This document shows, piece after piece, positions 34,918-45,203 of a DNA stretch of 64,000 bases (position 1 is the stretch's first letter; each line of letters starts with the position of its first letter). The stretch comes from Beroe forskalii. Lineage: Eukaryota; Ctenophora; Nuda; Beroida; Beroidae. Position numbers and translations under genes: made by a program. The stretch is from positions 115,515 to 179,514 of the forward strand of contig WFMF01000365.1 of NCBI GenBank assembly GCA_011033025.1. Direction: 5' to 3'. A model generated the notes under the pieces. The model had not been told where the DNA came from. It saw only the letters and a list, made by a program, of their open reading frames with translations, and ran no database searches.

Positions 34918-37900
34918 ATGGCAGCACTAGCAGCAGCGTACAGGTCTCAGACCCCCGGGACCATGTTCACGTCCCCTTCTGCACCTCCTACTGGACTACC
35001 GGGGGAGGGCTTCCAATACCTGCCAAATACTGACCCTGCCTCATTCGTAGAGGAGTTCCAGAATTCCAGTAGTGTCGATAACAGGTACGAAGTTCCAGAA
35101 TTCTAGAATTCCAGTTAATGTGGATAGCAGGTTCGGGGAGTTGGCAAGTTATTTTTGTAATCTAGATGACTTATCAATCCATGATATAAACTTTATCTTG
35201 TTCTAGATCGCTGTTCTAAACTAAGTAATGACAGTGGATGCGGCACACAGGTGCCTTTGCAATCTTGTATACTTCATTGCCACTAATTGGCTGCTGTGTG
35301 ATGAGGTGGTGTACATGTAGGTACACTCAATACATTGAGTATACAATACACATGTACTCAATGTATGGTGCGACACTAATTCATGATATTATGCTAATAG
35401 GTACTTATTAAGTAATATATGCAGTGGACACGTGTACTGAGAGTATGTTTGTGTGGGTCTTTTGTACATTCTAAACCTGAAATAGAACAGCTGTTTAAAA
35501 CTTATGTTACCGACATTCGTCAACAATCCTATGTTAAAACACAGTCTAACATTAATAATAGTGGTTGACTCGTCAACGGACATTCAAATAAATAGCAGTC
35601 AAGAACCCTTATTAAAGGAGTAGGTACCTCAAGAGTACATTTAGTGTTACTGCAGTCCTTTTTAAAAAATGACTTGATTTTATCCCCGCAGGATTAAGTT
35701 CCACCAAGGTACTACTACTTTGGGCTTCAAGTTCAAGGAAGGTGTTATCATTGCTGTGGACTCAAGAGCAACTGCAGGAAGCTACATTGCTAGTCAAACT
35801 GTTCAAAAGGTGATAATAGGAGGACGATCGCGGGAGTTTTGTATCATGGGATTCATTATATTCGAGTACCTGACTTTGGTCATGGAAATCTTTTACATGA
35901 AGCCTAGTCCATCGGCCCCAAATTCTTGCTCTAAACAAAGCCACATCCCAGGTTATTGAGATAAACCCCTCCCCAGGTGATTGAGATAAACCCCATCCTA
36001 GTTCATTGAGATAAACCCCTCCCAGGTTATTGAGATAAACCCCTTCCTGCTGGGTACCATGGCGGGTGGTGCAGCTGATTGCTCGTTCTGGGAGCGTCTT
36101 CTGGCCAAGGAATGCAGGATATATCAGCTGAGGAACAGGGAAAGGATCAGTGTGGCTGCTGCCAGTAAGATACTCTCCAACATGGTCTACCAGTACAAAG
36201 GTCAAGTTTTATCATTGATTGGTTGCCTGATTTTATTTAATTCCAATAAAACCCGTTAGTTTTTCGTTATCATGTAATGTATGTTTTGATATAAATTTCT
36301 ATTGTAATCAGCTTGTCTGCAGCTTGTCTTCAGCTCATGATCTTTGAAGTCCTATTATTTGCCGTTATGTATTATGCAAACTATATTGTGAAAAGAGAAA
36401 TTCTTGCGAATTCACGTTGAACCGCACCATAGTAACCATCTGGTGACCTGCCATTTCAATATGTGATTTGTTGCTGTCACCTGGTCAATTCAATATTACA
36501 GTACACACTTCATTAATTCAGTAGGATGCTAATTAACACACAAAGGAATGTGTCAAGAGAGGGTGTAATTATGATAAAGGGTTGCAGGGGAAATGTATTG
36601 TCATTTCCTGAGCACTTTCCCATGTTAGAGTGGATTATACCCTGCTCGTGAAAAATAGGCGGTTACTTTCAACAATTTTACAGCACACACGATATAAATG
36701 ATGTCACTGTGGCCGCCTATTTATTTACACACAGCCCAACAAACGCCACTCAAATTTCACAATTACTGTCTATTGTAAGGTGCAATACCTAATCATGTAC
36801 CTTGCACACTGCGTGCAACATAGCCATGGCACTAAGTTATAGAACGGTTCGTGATGAGATACGCATATCATCAAGCATTGTCAAATGTTACTCGCGATAA
36901 GTGGGGAGAGATTTCTTGATAAATTATGGAGAGAAATTTGCTATCATTTCTATATTAATCTTAAAATGCTTGCGAGTAATTCTTGTACCAGGAAAGATTA
37001 TACCAACTCCCTATTTATGATTTATCAGTATCAAGTTCGAGTGCCGCAATATTGGTTTGAGTCACGTTCGAAATGAATTAAAAGAACGGAAGATGGAGAT
37101 TTGATAATAGGTCTCGTACTGCTAGACCTAAAAGGTCACCAACGTATCACTCACTAACTGAAACTTCGTTTCTATCTCGATGGAAAATTAAAGATGTGAC
37201 TAAAGAAGTAAGCTTACTCACCTTGATAAACTCTCCAAGATAAACCTTATTCAGTTCCATTGGATGTGCGAATGACGACTGTTTCCTCAGGCATGGGATT
37301 GTCTATGGGCACGATGGTGTGTGGGTGGGACAAGAGAGGACCAGGTCTGTACTACGTTGACGATGCAGGTCAGAGGACCACCAACTACATGTTCAGTGTG
37401 GGCTCAGGATCCACCTACGCCTACGGTGTTATGGACACGGGTGAGTACAGAAGTTTCAGTTAGTTGACATTTCCTTCATCTTGTTGAAGATTTAGTGCGA
37501 TTATTTATTCCTCTGTCAAGGAAATTTTTCAAAAAAATCCTCGCCTCCGCCCACCCCTACCTAGGATACCGGCACGACATGTCGGTGGAAGAGGCGTGTG
37601 AGCTAACTCTATCCCTATCTCAGGATACCGGTACGACATGTCGGTAGAGGAGGCGTGTGAGCTAACCCTAACCCTATCCCAGGATACCGGTACGACATGT
37701 CGGTAGAGGAGGCGTGTGAGTTAACCCTAACCCTATCCCAGGATACCGGTACGACATGTCAATAGAGGAGGCGTGTGAGCTAACTCTATCCCTATCCCAG
37801 GATACCGGACATGTCACGACATGGATACCGACCCGAGGAGGCGTGTGAGCTAACCCTAACCCTATCCCAGGATACCGGACATGACATGTCGGACATGTAG

Positions 37901-38364
37901 AGGAGGCGTGTGAGCTAACCCTAACCCTATCCCAGGATACCGGTACGACATGTCGGTAGAGAAGGCGTGTGAGCTAACCCTAACCCTATCTCAGGATACC
38001 GGTACGACATGTCGGTAGAGGAGGCGTGTGAGCTAACCCTAACCCTATCCCAGGATACCGGTACGACATGTCGGTAGAGGAGGCGTGTACGAGCTAACCC
38101 TAACCCCATCCCAGGATACAGGTACGACATGTCGGTGGAAGAGGCATGTGAGCTAACCCTAACCCTATCTCAGGATACCGGTACGACATGTCGGTGGAAG
38201 AGGCGTGTGAGCTGGGCCGCAAGGCGATCATGCACGCCGCTCACCGAGACGCCATGTCTGGCGGCGTGGTGAACCTGTACCACATGAAGGAGGACGGGTG
38301 GGTCAAGGTCTCCCAGACGGACGTGAGTCAGATGTACTACCAGAGTTTGGAGGAGAACCAGTAG
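34918..38364 (+). CDS. PSMB5: Proteasome subunit beta type-5 (chymotrypsin-like)
   Basis: Five exons: 34918-35084, 35692-35809, 36026-36200, 37291-37440, 38174-38364; 266 residues, close to the usual length. The propeptide (residues 1-62) ends in Gly before the mature start TTTLGF, so Thr63 is catalytic Thr1. Asp17 (VDSRATAG) and Lys33 (QTVQK) of the mature enzyme are in place, and [34 protein letters not shown] and [12 protein letters not shown] are all present. Beta-5 gives the 20S core its chymotrypsin-like activity. The inverted-duplication boundary falls inside exon 2, at 35730. Acceptors of exons 3 and 5 are the last members of tandem arrays of the same junction. Introns 3 (36201-37290) and 1 are otherwise plain AT-rich sequence. 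Confidence 0.95.
35945..36050 (+). repeat. Minisatellite of the PSMB5 exon 3 acceptor
   Basis: Four copies of a roughly 25-base unit, CCCAG|GTTATTGAGATAAACCC, with AG acceptors at 35951, 35976, 36001 and 36025. Only the last joins in frame to the rest of exon 3; splicing to the first reads into TGA within 11 codons. The unit is half intron pyrimidine tract and half coding sequence (VIEINP). Confidence 0.9.
37564..38213 (+). repeat. Minisatellite of the PSMB5 exon 5 acceptor
   Basis: Eleven copies of a 59-base unit: a pyrimidine tract with CTATCCCAG, then the first about 40 bases of exon 5 (GATACCGGTACGACATGTCG..., coding [13 protein letters not shown]), then CTAACCCTAACC. The last copy, from 38174, is the real exon start. 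Several copies have private changes (the fifth and sixth are scrambled around GACATGTC). The first copy has CCTAG instead of CCCAG. Unit length is not a multiple of three, and a decoy joined to exon 4 meets TAG in the next copy. Confidence 0.95.
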
Positions 38365-38934
38365 TGATACCTGAGACTGTGCAGGACTGAGAGAAGTGTG
38401 GGAGAGAGAGTAATGTTCATGCTGTGCGTGATGAGAGGCTAGCAGTGGGTCTTGTGTTGTAGAGTTTGAATAACGTTACTTATATTACATGTCTGAGGAC
38501 TGCTGAGATACTATTGCTTACTTGATAAAAGTAAATAATTTATATTTGTAGTCAATATGTCTTACTTGTGTTCTTTCTGATTGCGGAAAATTATACAATC
38601 GGTAAAGCAGATTGGAATAAAGTAGAACTGCACAATCATCAATGTTAACCATAGATATTTGAAGTTGAAAATGGTCCATACTATATTCATTCGCTTAGTT
38701 TTTAATGGCTTCAAAATGTAAAATTATATAAAGAAATAAAGGTCTTATTTAAGACTGTCCAAGGGATCAGAGTTACATTTTTATGCATAGGACGTACATT
38801 TTCTATTGTTATTTGAAATTAATGATAAGACTACAATTGTCATTGCTATTATTGTAAGCTATTTGTGTCATTGCTTACCTTCATATATCAAACATCGTTT
38901 AATTCATAGAACCATCTAAATCTAGCTGTAACCC
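38365..38934. other. PSMB5 3' UTR and GST-kappa upstream region
   Basis: AT-rich, with AATAAA at about 38735-38740 serving PSMB5. No other feature seen before the GST-kappa ATG. Confidence 0.5.
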
Positions 38935-39594
38935 ATGGCACTAAGGACTAAAGTTAACTTTTACTACGACGTCTTGTCCCCGTATGCCTGGTACGGTTTT
39001 GAGACCCTGTGCCGGTACCAAGACGTCTGGAAGCTTGACCTGATCCTCAAACCAGTGAACATAAAGCGGATTGTAGGGGAGAGTGGGAATTCACCGGCCA
39101 GTCAGAACGAGTATAAGAGAGACATGATGCTGCACGACACTCAGAGAGTTGCAGACATGATGTCGCTGCCCTACAACACCAGCAGTTACTCCATGGCAAC
39201 GCTCGAGCGGGGCTCTGCAGCTTGCATGAAAAATCTGGTAGCCTGTCAGATCTACTTTCCCGAGCACTTGGAGGAAATGTCCAGGCAATCGTGGCTCGGG
39301 TTGTACCATAAGAACATTGACATAACCGATCCGAAGAACATTAGGATGTTTGCTGAGAGCGCCAGGGTACCTAATGTGGATGAGTTGATGGAGCTAAGTC
39401 AAGGACCTGAAACCAGGTCTCAGTTTATCGCCAATACTCAGGAGGCCCTGAGAACTAAGTGTTTCGGAGTGCCGTGGATGACGGTGGAGAATCCAAATTC
39501 AGGACAAACTGAGACTCTGTTTGGACATGATAGAATCGAGATGTTAGGGTGGATCATTGGGGCACAATATCATGGGAAAAACCCAAAGTTTTAA
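38935..39594 (+). CDS. Glutathione S-transferase kappa-like protein, copy 1
   Basis: One uninterrupted frame of 219 residues, normal for the family. The N-terminus KVNFYYDVLSPYAWYGFETL matches GST-kappa, with the active-site Ser in SPYAW. The C-terminal half has CFGVPWMTV (the cis-Pro loop) and LFGHDRIEMLGWIIG. Kappa GSTs are DsbA-like thioredoxin-fold enzymes that conjugate glutathione, usually in mitochondria and peroxisomes. It ends in PKF, not a canonical peroxisomal signal. The gene has no introns, unlike its neighbours, and is followed 194 bases later by a second copy in the same orientation. Confidence 0.9.
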   Translation: MALRTKVNFYYDVLSPYAWYGFETLCRYQDVWKLDLILKPVNIKRIVGESGNSPASQNEYKRDMMLHDTQRVADMMSLPYNTSSYSMATLERGSAACMKNLVACQIYFPEHLEEMSRQSWLGLYHKNIDITDPKNIRMFAESARVPNVDELMELSQGPETRSQFIANTQEALRTKCFGVPWMTVENPNSGQTETLFGHDRIEMLGWIIGAQYHGKNPKF

Positions 39595-39788
39595 AATATA
39601 TCATCGTGTACAAGCTTGTATGAAAATTAATTAAAATTTTTATAGGGCAAAGAACAAGTTACGTGCCCTTTTTGTACGAGATTCTTTTTTTTTACAAAAT
39701 TTTTAATTTCATGATAACGGTATTTTACCTTTTAACATTTTGAATCTTGATTATCACCAATGATTATTCACGATTTAGATCCGTGTTT

Positions 39789-40454
39789 ATGGCGCTTCGG
39801 ACGAAAGTTAATTTCTATTATGACACCCTCTCCCCCTACGCTTGGTTTGGTTTTGAAACTCTGTGTCGGTATCAGAAGCCCTGGAATCTCGATCTTCAAC
39901 TAAAACCCATGAACCTGGGAAAGATAATGGGTGAGAGTGGAAACACCCCTCCCGGGATGAATCCCAGCAAAGCATCCATGCTTTCACGGGATGCTCAGCG
40001 AGTCTCTGATATGTTGAACCTTCCTTACAAACCTGTCGAACACTTCGCTAAAACAGTTTTCATACGAGGTTCCATTCCGTGTCTCAAAACGCTGGCTGCA
40101 TGCCAGATATTGTACCCTGATAATTTAGAGGAGATGAGCAGGCAAGCCTGGCTAGGTCTGTACTCTCAAGACATCGATATAACCGACAAGAACAACATCA
40201 GGGTGTTTGCTGAGAAGGCAGGGGTACCTGATATTGATAAGTTGTTGGAATTCAGCACAGGTCAGGAAGCCCGGGAACAGTTGATATCGAACACTAACGA
40301 GGCTCTGGAATCCAAGTGTTTTGGTGCTCCCTGGTACACTGTTACTAATCCGGAGTCCGGACGGACGGAGAAGTTCTTTGGACATGACAGAGTGGAGATG
40401 TTGGGGTGGGTTTTAGGGAAGGAGTACCAGGGCCCTAACCCACCTCAATCCTAG
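39789..40454 (+). CDS. Glutathione S-transferase kappa-like protein, copy 2
   Basis: A single-exon frame of 221 residues from ATG 39789, aligned with the start of copy 1 (both MALRTKVNFYYD). A further in-frame ATG at 39747 would add 14 residues but has no counterpart in copy 1. SPYAW, CFGAPWYTV and FFGHDRVEMLGWVLG are all conserved. The copies share most residues in the core (EEMSRQ-WLGLY, DITD-NIR-FAE) but differ between about 60 and 95. The end of the frame runs into a CCCACCTCAA repeat that continues past the stop. A tandem duplicate; substrate differences are unknown. Confidence 0.9.
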   Translation: MALRTKVNFYYDTLSPYAWFGFETLCRYQKPWNLDLQLKPMNLGKIMGESGNTPPGMNPSKASMLSRDAQRVSDMLNLPYKPVEHFAKTVFIRGSIPCLKTLAACQILYPDNLEEMSRQAWLGLYSQDIDITDKNNIRVFAEKAGVPDIDKLLEFSTGQEAREQLISNTNEALESKCFGAPWYTVTNPESGRTEKFFGHDRVEMLGWVLGKEYQGPNPPQS

Positions 40455-41091
40455 CCCACCTCAAGCTTAACCCACCTCAGTCGCAACTGAAACCACGATT
40501 ATTCGGTTGAAGTTGTTTCATATTTTATTGTGTTTAAGATTTAATTAAATTCCCTGAATGATTTCTTGCTCAGATTTGTAAATACCTAATAATCATTTTG
40601 AAATGAAATTTATGAGTTGAATGTATATCTAAAAAGATATCATAGTTATAACCTTGAAATGAGTAGAAGGCTAAGGAATGTTTAGAATTCTCATCATGTC
40701 ACATCTAACAACCAATTGAATTCCAGATAAAAGGACCTTTCTTGAGTTTTGATGTTTACTGATAAAGCTTGTCGTGTTGTTTTTAATTCCAGTGATGTAA
40801 TTTATAATGCTTTTATTCTTTTAAATTTCACTGCCAATTCCTTATTCATAAAATTAACATACCTGCATCTATCAGAATTCAAGAAATCAAATTATGAGAG
40901 CCAATCAGAGATTTACTTATGTTATATTTGGCTATGAATTCCTTTCATTAATCTTCTATAATGAAATTATAATAACAAAATTTCAATAACAAAATGGCAA
41001 ATGCTATTTACACCATTGACTAAGGTAGGTGAGTTCGTACATCCAACCTCTACTAACCCATCCTGAAGTTCCAAGAATTCAGTCATGTACG
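40455..41091. other. GST-kappa 3' UTR and transporter upstream region
   Basis: Begins with three copies of CCCACCTCA (about 40440-40480), then AT-rich sequence without coding signal up to the ATG at 41092. Confidence 0.5.
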
Positions 41092-44023
41092 ATGTCAGAC
41101 AGCCTTGAGATGTCCCTGTCCCGTAGATCTAACAGCATCCAACACAGCCCCAATGGGATGACAGACACCTCATCTCGGGAGTCAATAACAGCAGAAGACG
41201 CAGCTTTACTCTCATCTACCAAGACAGACAAGAAAACAAAGTTAACATGGTTTGTTGCAACTTAGTGAATCGGCTACTTTAGTGATTGCATACAGTATGC
41301 ATTGTGATTTTCTGACAAACGTTCATAGAAACTTCAAATGTTAACCGTCGCGTTCAAGTGCCAGTTGGAAATCTTTCAACAGTCTATTAAAATTTTCTAA
41401 AATAGGTTTGTGGTGGTACTGAGTTGTGTTGCTGCTATCGGGGGCTTCCTCTTTGGGTACGACACTGGGGTTGTCAGTGGGGCTCTGATCAAGCTCAAGG
41501 TCAGTTATGTGTCCTCTGTCCAGTAACAATTTGTAGTCAACGATTGTTTCGTGGAATTTGGTTGAAAAGGAACAAAGAACACGTGTTATGCGCCATTCCA
41601 ATTTCCAATAAATGGTATTATTTGGCACTCTTCTAACCCTTTCCCAACCTCCAGGCAGATTTCCATCTCTCCGACTCAGACCAGGAATGGATTGTAGGTA
41701 TCGCTGTTGCGGCTGCAGCTCTGGGTGCCATGTTAGGCGGAATAACCTCCAACTCCCTGGGCCGGAAACCCACCCTCATCCTCGCCTCCTTCTTCTTCAC
41801 CCTGGGCTCCGTGCTGCTCTTCACTGCCACCACCTTCCACCTGCTGCTAGCTGGACGTCTGGTCCTGGGTCTGGGGGTGGGCCTGGCCTCCATGGTGGTG
41901 CCTGCCTACATCGCAGAGAGCTCCCCAGCAGTGTACCGGGGTACGTTAGTGACCATGTTTGGTGCGACCATCTGCTCAGGACAGTTCATAGCCAGTGTGG
42001 TGTGCGGGGCGTTTAGTGAGGTGCATGAGGGCTGGAGGTGGATGTTGGGCATTGCTATGGTCCCCAGTGTAGCCATGGGAGTGGGGATGTTGCTGCTCCC
42101 GGAGAGTCCGCGTTATCTCGTGAGTGGACCAGATTTAGGCCTGCAATTTGTTGTTGAATTTCAATAAAATTGAAAAGAATTCATTGAACTTAGAATATGA
42201 TGCAATGATACATACGTCCGTCCAAGTAGAATAGTTGTGATTTGCTATTTTCATTTTTAATGGTCACCATATTGTCATGATTGAAATTGAAGACTTCTTT
42301 TCTAAGGTCCAGAAAGGCAAGGTAAAATTAGCCGAGACGGTTCTCGAAAAGATCAACGGTAAAGACGACATCTCCGAAGAACTGAAAGAAATCAGCGAGA
42401 CCCTCCTAGCAGAAACAGAGTACAGCAGTAACGGCTTCCTGCACATGATACGAACTATATTCCAAACTCCCCCCTGTCCTACGAGCCATGGCTATAGGGT
42501 GTGCCTTGCAAGCCTTCCAGCAACTAGGTGGCATTAACACCGTCATGTACTACAGTACCACCATGATCAAGATGGCAGGGGTGGAGAACGACTCCCTCGC
42601 TATCTGGCTGTCCTGTATTCCTTCCTTCATGAATGCCGTGTTTGCTATAGTGTCGCTGGCTATTGTCGAGAAGGTGGCAAGGAGAAAGTTACTGCTGACA
42701 ACGCTCATGGGAACGATATTTGGTAAGGACATAGGGAGCGACTGAGTTTCAGAATTAGTTACAATAGTGTAAAATCATTTTCCGAAATGATTTGATTTTA
42801 GTTCTTGTCTTCCATCCCTGTGGTACATCAGTACAACCCAGTCAATTCAGGAAGAAAAGGCTAAATCACTCAATCCTCCCCTCCCTCAGGTCTGTGCCTG
42901 CTGGGAGGAGCGTACTACAAGATCAGCAACACCACCGCTCTCGTAACCTCCTCAACCTGCCCCTCACGCGACGTCATCACGCACTGTAACGCGTGTGTGG
43001 CCGTGTCCAACTGCTCCTTCTGCTCTACCGACAAGGTGGGTGTCACTTTTACAGTTTGATTTCAACACTATCAGGATGCTGTGCCATTCTGCATTCATGA
43101 ATTTCGAACATGTTAATCAACATAGTGTGACTGCTCAATAACGCTGAGTAAAGGAAATCGATGAAATAATTTGATTGTAACTTCTGCCATTAAAGTCCTC
43201 GTCAACTTTTCATTTTCAAGCTATCCGATGGTCGGTGCTTTGTCCCCAGTCCCACAGATAACTGCACCTCTGCAGACTCCTACAGAACAGATGATATCTG
43301 TTACAGCAAGTACAGCTGGACTATCATTGCTGCTATGATCATCTACATTGCTATGTTTGCAACAGGTTAGAAGATGTTCAGCTGTTTTGGAACAGCTTCA
43401 CAAACCGCTTTAATAACCGGGAAATATTTACTCCAATTTAATTTAAAATCAAAGAAAATTTTCATATAAATTGATGCCAAATTCATGTCAAACTAGAAGA
43501 CAAAATTCCTCCGATCACGAGCATTTTATTAAATAATCCCACATATTTACAGGTATTGGTACACTGGCGTGGACTATCAACTCTGAGATATACCCAATGT
43601 GGGTGCGAGGTTACGCTCTATCTCTCTCCACCATGACTAACTGGATGTTCAACCTGGTTATTGCTTTCACCTTCCTCGACCTTACCCGACTCCTTACCAG
43701 GTGACATGTCGTGATGTCAAAAATTGAAACCTAACCACTTTACCAGGTTACAGGTCGTGATATCAACCATTGGCTTAATAGTGGATTGTATTGATTGGGA
43801 TGCGATAATTCTTACAGTAATGGGAATATGATACAATTTGTTGATAAATTGATATCACATTAATTTACAGTTGGTATTCCACAATAAAATTCCATTTGAT
43901 TTCAGTTACGGAGCATTCTGGTTGTACGCTAGTATAACAGGAGTTGGTTGGTTGGTATTCTACTTCAAGCTTCCTGAAACCAGAGGAGTTCCCTTAGAAC
44001 AAGTTGAACAACTCTTCTCCTGA
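41092..44023 (+). CDS. SLC2A13-like proton/myo-inositol transporter, with a frameshift
   Basis: Eight exons: 41092-41249, 41406-41499, 41655-42119, 42307-42722, 42890-43035, 43221-43365, 43553-43700, 43906-44023, about 562 residues. Major-facilitator sugar-transporter motifs are in order: GGFLFGYDTGVVSGAL, NSLGRKPTLI, AGRLVLGLGVGLASM, VPAYIAESSP, LPESPRYL, AFQQLGGINTVMYYS, the Cys-rich extracellular loop typical of HMIT (CNACVAVSNCSFC), WTINSEIYPMWVRG and LPETRG. HMIT proteins import myo-inositol with protons. Exon 4 is 416 bases where 415 would keep phase: the run of six C at 42469-42474 must lose one base for FQTPP to continue into VLRAMAIGC. This is probably a homopolymer error, otherwise the gene is broken at about residue 293. 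The start is the ATG at 41092 after in-frame non-ATG sequence. Confidence 0.85.
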
Positions 44024-44360
44024 TATCCGCAGATTGAGTGATCTGCGAAGCTTACTAGAACCACGGTTTAATCTTACTAGAACCGCCAATAAATAAGTAA
44101 AGCTTACTAGAATTAAGTCTTACTCTGTTGAGTCTACTAGAACCCCCAATAAACTTATACAGCTTACTAGAGTCTAGAGACTAGAAAGCTACAACCCCTG
44201 TATTACTTATTAGCTTAGTAGAACTCTATGTAAATAAAACTTAGTAGAACCAAACTCACTAGAACTTTAGGACCATGTAGTAGAACCGTATGTAAAGCTT
44301 AATAGAACCCTATGCAAAGCTTACTAAAACCACCTGTAAAGCTAATACTAGAACCTCTTT
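44024..44360 (+). repeat. CTTACTAGAACC repeats in the transporter 3' UTR
   Basis: About ten irregularly spaced variants of AAGCTTACTAGAACC, alternating with CCAATAAA and TGTAAAGCT. Spacing varies, so it is a degenerate repeat rather than a clean array. Several AATAAA motifs inside could serve for polyadenylation. Confidence 0.7.
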
Positions 44361-44573
44361 GATGGTACTTGGTAGAGATACTCCCACAGACTTCATATCA
44401 GATTCTTCGCGAATGCAACATAAAAACTAAAAACTTATTAAATACATTCTTATTTTCGAACTAAACAATTTAATTGGAATTGATTACTGACGGAATTCAA
44501 ATTGTGATTTTTTAATTTCAGCAATTTTTTACGTTTAGGTACAGAATGTATGTTTATATAGCATCCACTGTAT

Positions 44574-44760
44574 CTTACACTAAGGCCACATGCCCGGGAT
44601 TCCCGCATTTTGAAGTTCGGGAATCCCTCATTTTGGTGCCAAACTGCGATTTTTCGGGATTCCCGAGCAAAAAACCGGTCAAATTCGAATTCCGAATCTC
44701 GTGTTTTGGAACACGAGATTCGAGATTCTGAACGGAATTCCGCGGAATTTACTAGGAAGT
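44574..44760. repeat. Nested short inverted repeats
   Basis: The clearest stem is AATCTCGTGTT-TTGG-AACACGAGATT (about 44693-44718), an 11-base perfect hairpin. It is preceded by GGGATTCCCG and CGGGAATCCC pairs and followed by GGAATTCCGCGGAATT. No coding content; possibly a small foldback element. It lies in the single-copy spacer. Confidence 0.6.
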
Positions 44761-45064
44761 TCAATGGTTTCACATTACATTATAATTAGTTGCCTACACA
44801 AACACTGGAATACACTTTCATGCTAGCTTCTCTTGCTCACAATACAATGAGACAATGGTTCACGTTTGGACACTGAGAATCTGTGACTTTGGATGAAGGA
44901 ATTTTTTAGTGAGAAATTTTGAGAATGCAGGATCAATTTCGACATATACGTGCTGATGCTACTGTTAGCATTACTATTTAGCCATTAACTACCTATTATA
45001 GACCCCTAGGTACATAATTTATAAAAGCCCATAGGCAGGTTATGCCGTTATGGGCCGATAGGCA

Positions 45065-45203
45065 GGTATCACTGACGTAATCGCTGACGACATACGTGAC
45101 ACCAGTCTGACGTAGTGACGTATCTCTGACACCAGTCTGACGACACCGGTCTAACGTATCACTGACACTAGTCTTGACCTACCACTGACACCAGTCTAAC
45201 GTA
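45065..45203. repeat. Short tandem repeat abutting the right arm's inner boundary
   Basis: Diverged units of about 18-35 bases around CTGACACCAGTCTAACGTA (also GACGACACCGGTCTAACG and GACACTAGTCTTGACC). The array ends at 45203, exactly where homology to the left arm starts inside PSMB5 exon 2. Confidence 0.75.

Larger units (their letters stand above)
11569..35730 (+). repeat. Left arm of a giant inverted duplication
   Basis: The reverse complement of 45204-63789 matches this segment in order: outer flank, GC-rich module cluster, NCBP3 exons 1-10, MRPL19 exons 1-8, PSMB5 exon 1 and the first 39 bases of PSMB5 exon 2. Homology starts at CTTTAGGTCAGGATATTGTA (11569) and stops after GGGCTTCAA (35730). 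Length is 24.2 kb against 18.6 kb for the partner; most of the excess is insertions private to this arm. By-eye base differences range from none (NCBP3 exon 4) to about 7% (MRPL19 exon 6). Confidence 0.95.

Noticed and set aside
37600..38170. Chromosome end or true telomere
   Set aside because: TTAGGG-type repeats occur only two to three at a time inside a coding minisatellite, with normal genes on both sides.
37564..38213. CRISPR-like array
   Set aside because: There are no variable spacers: the whole 59-base unit is repeated and matches PSMB5 exon 5. The genome is animal.
38935..39594. Bacterial origin (2-hydroxychromene-2-carboxylate isomerase-like) by horizontal transfer
   Set aside because: GST-kappa belongs to the same superfamily, but the SPYAW, FGHDR and length pattern is that of animal GST-kappa, and lack of introns can be explained by retroposition.
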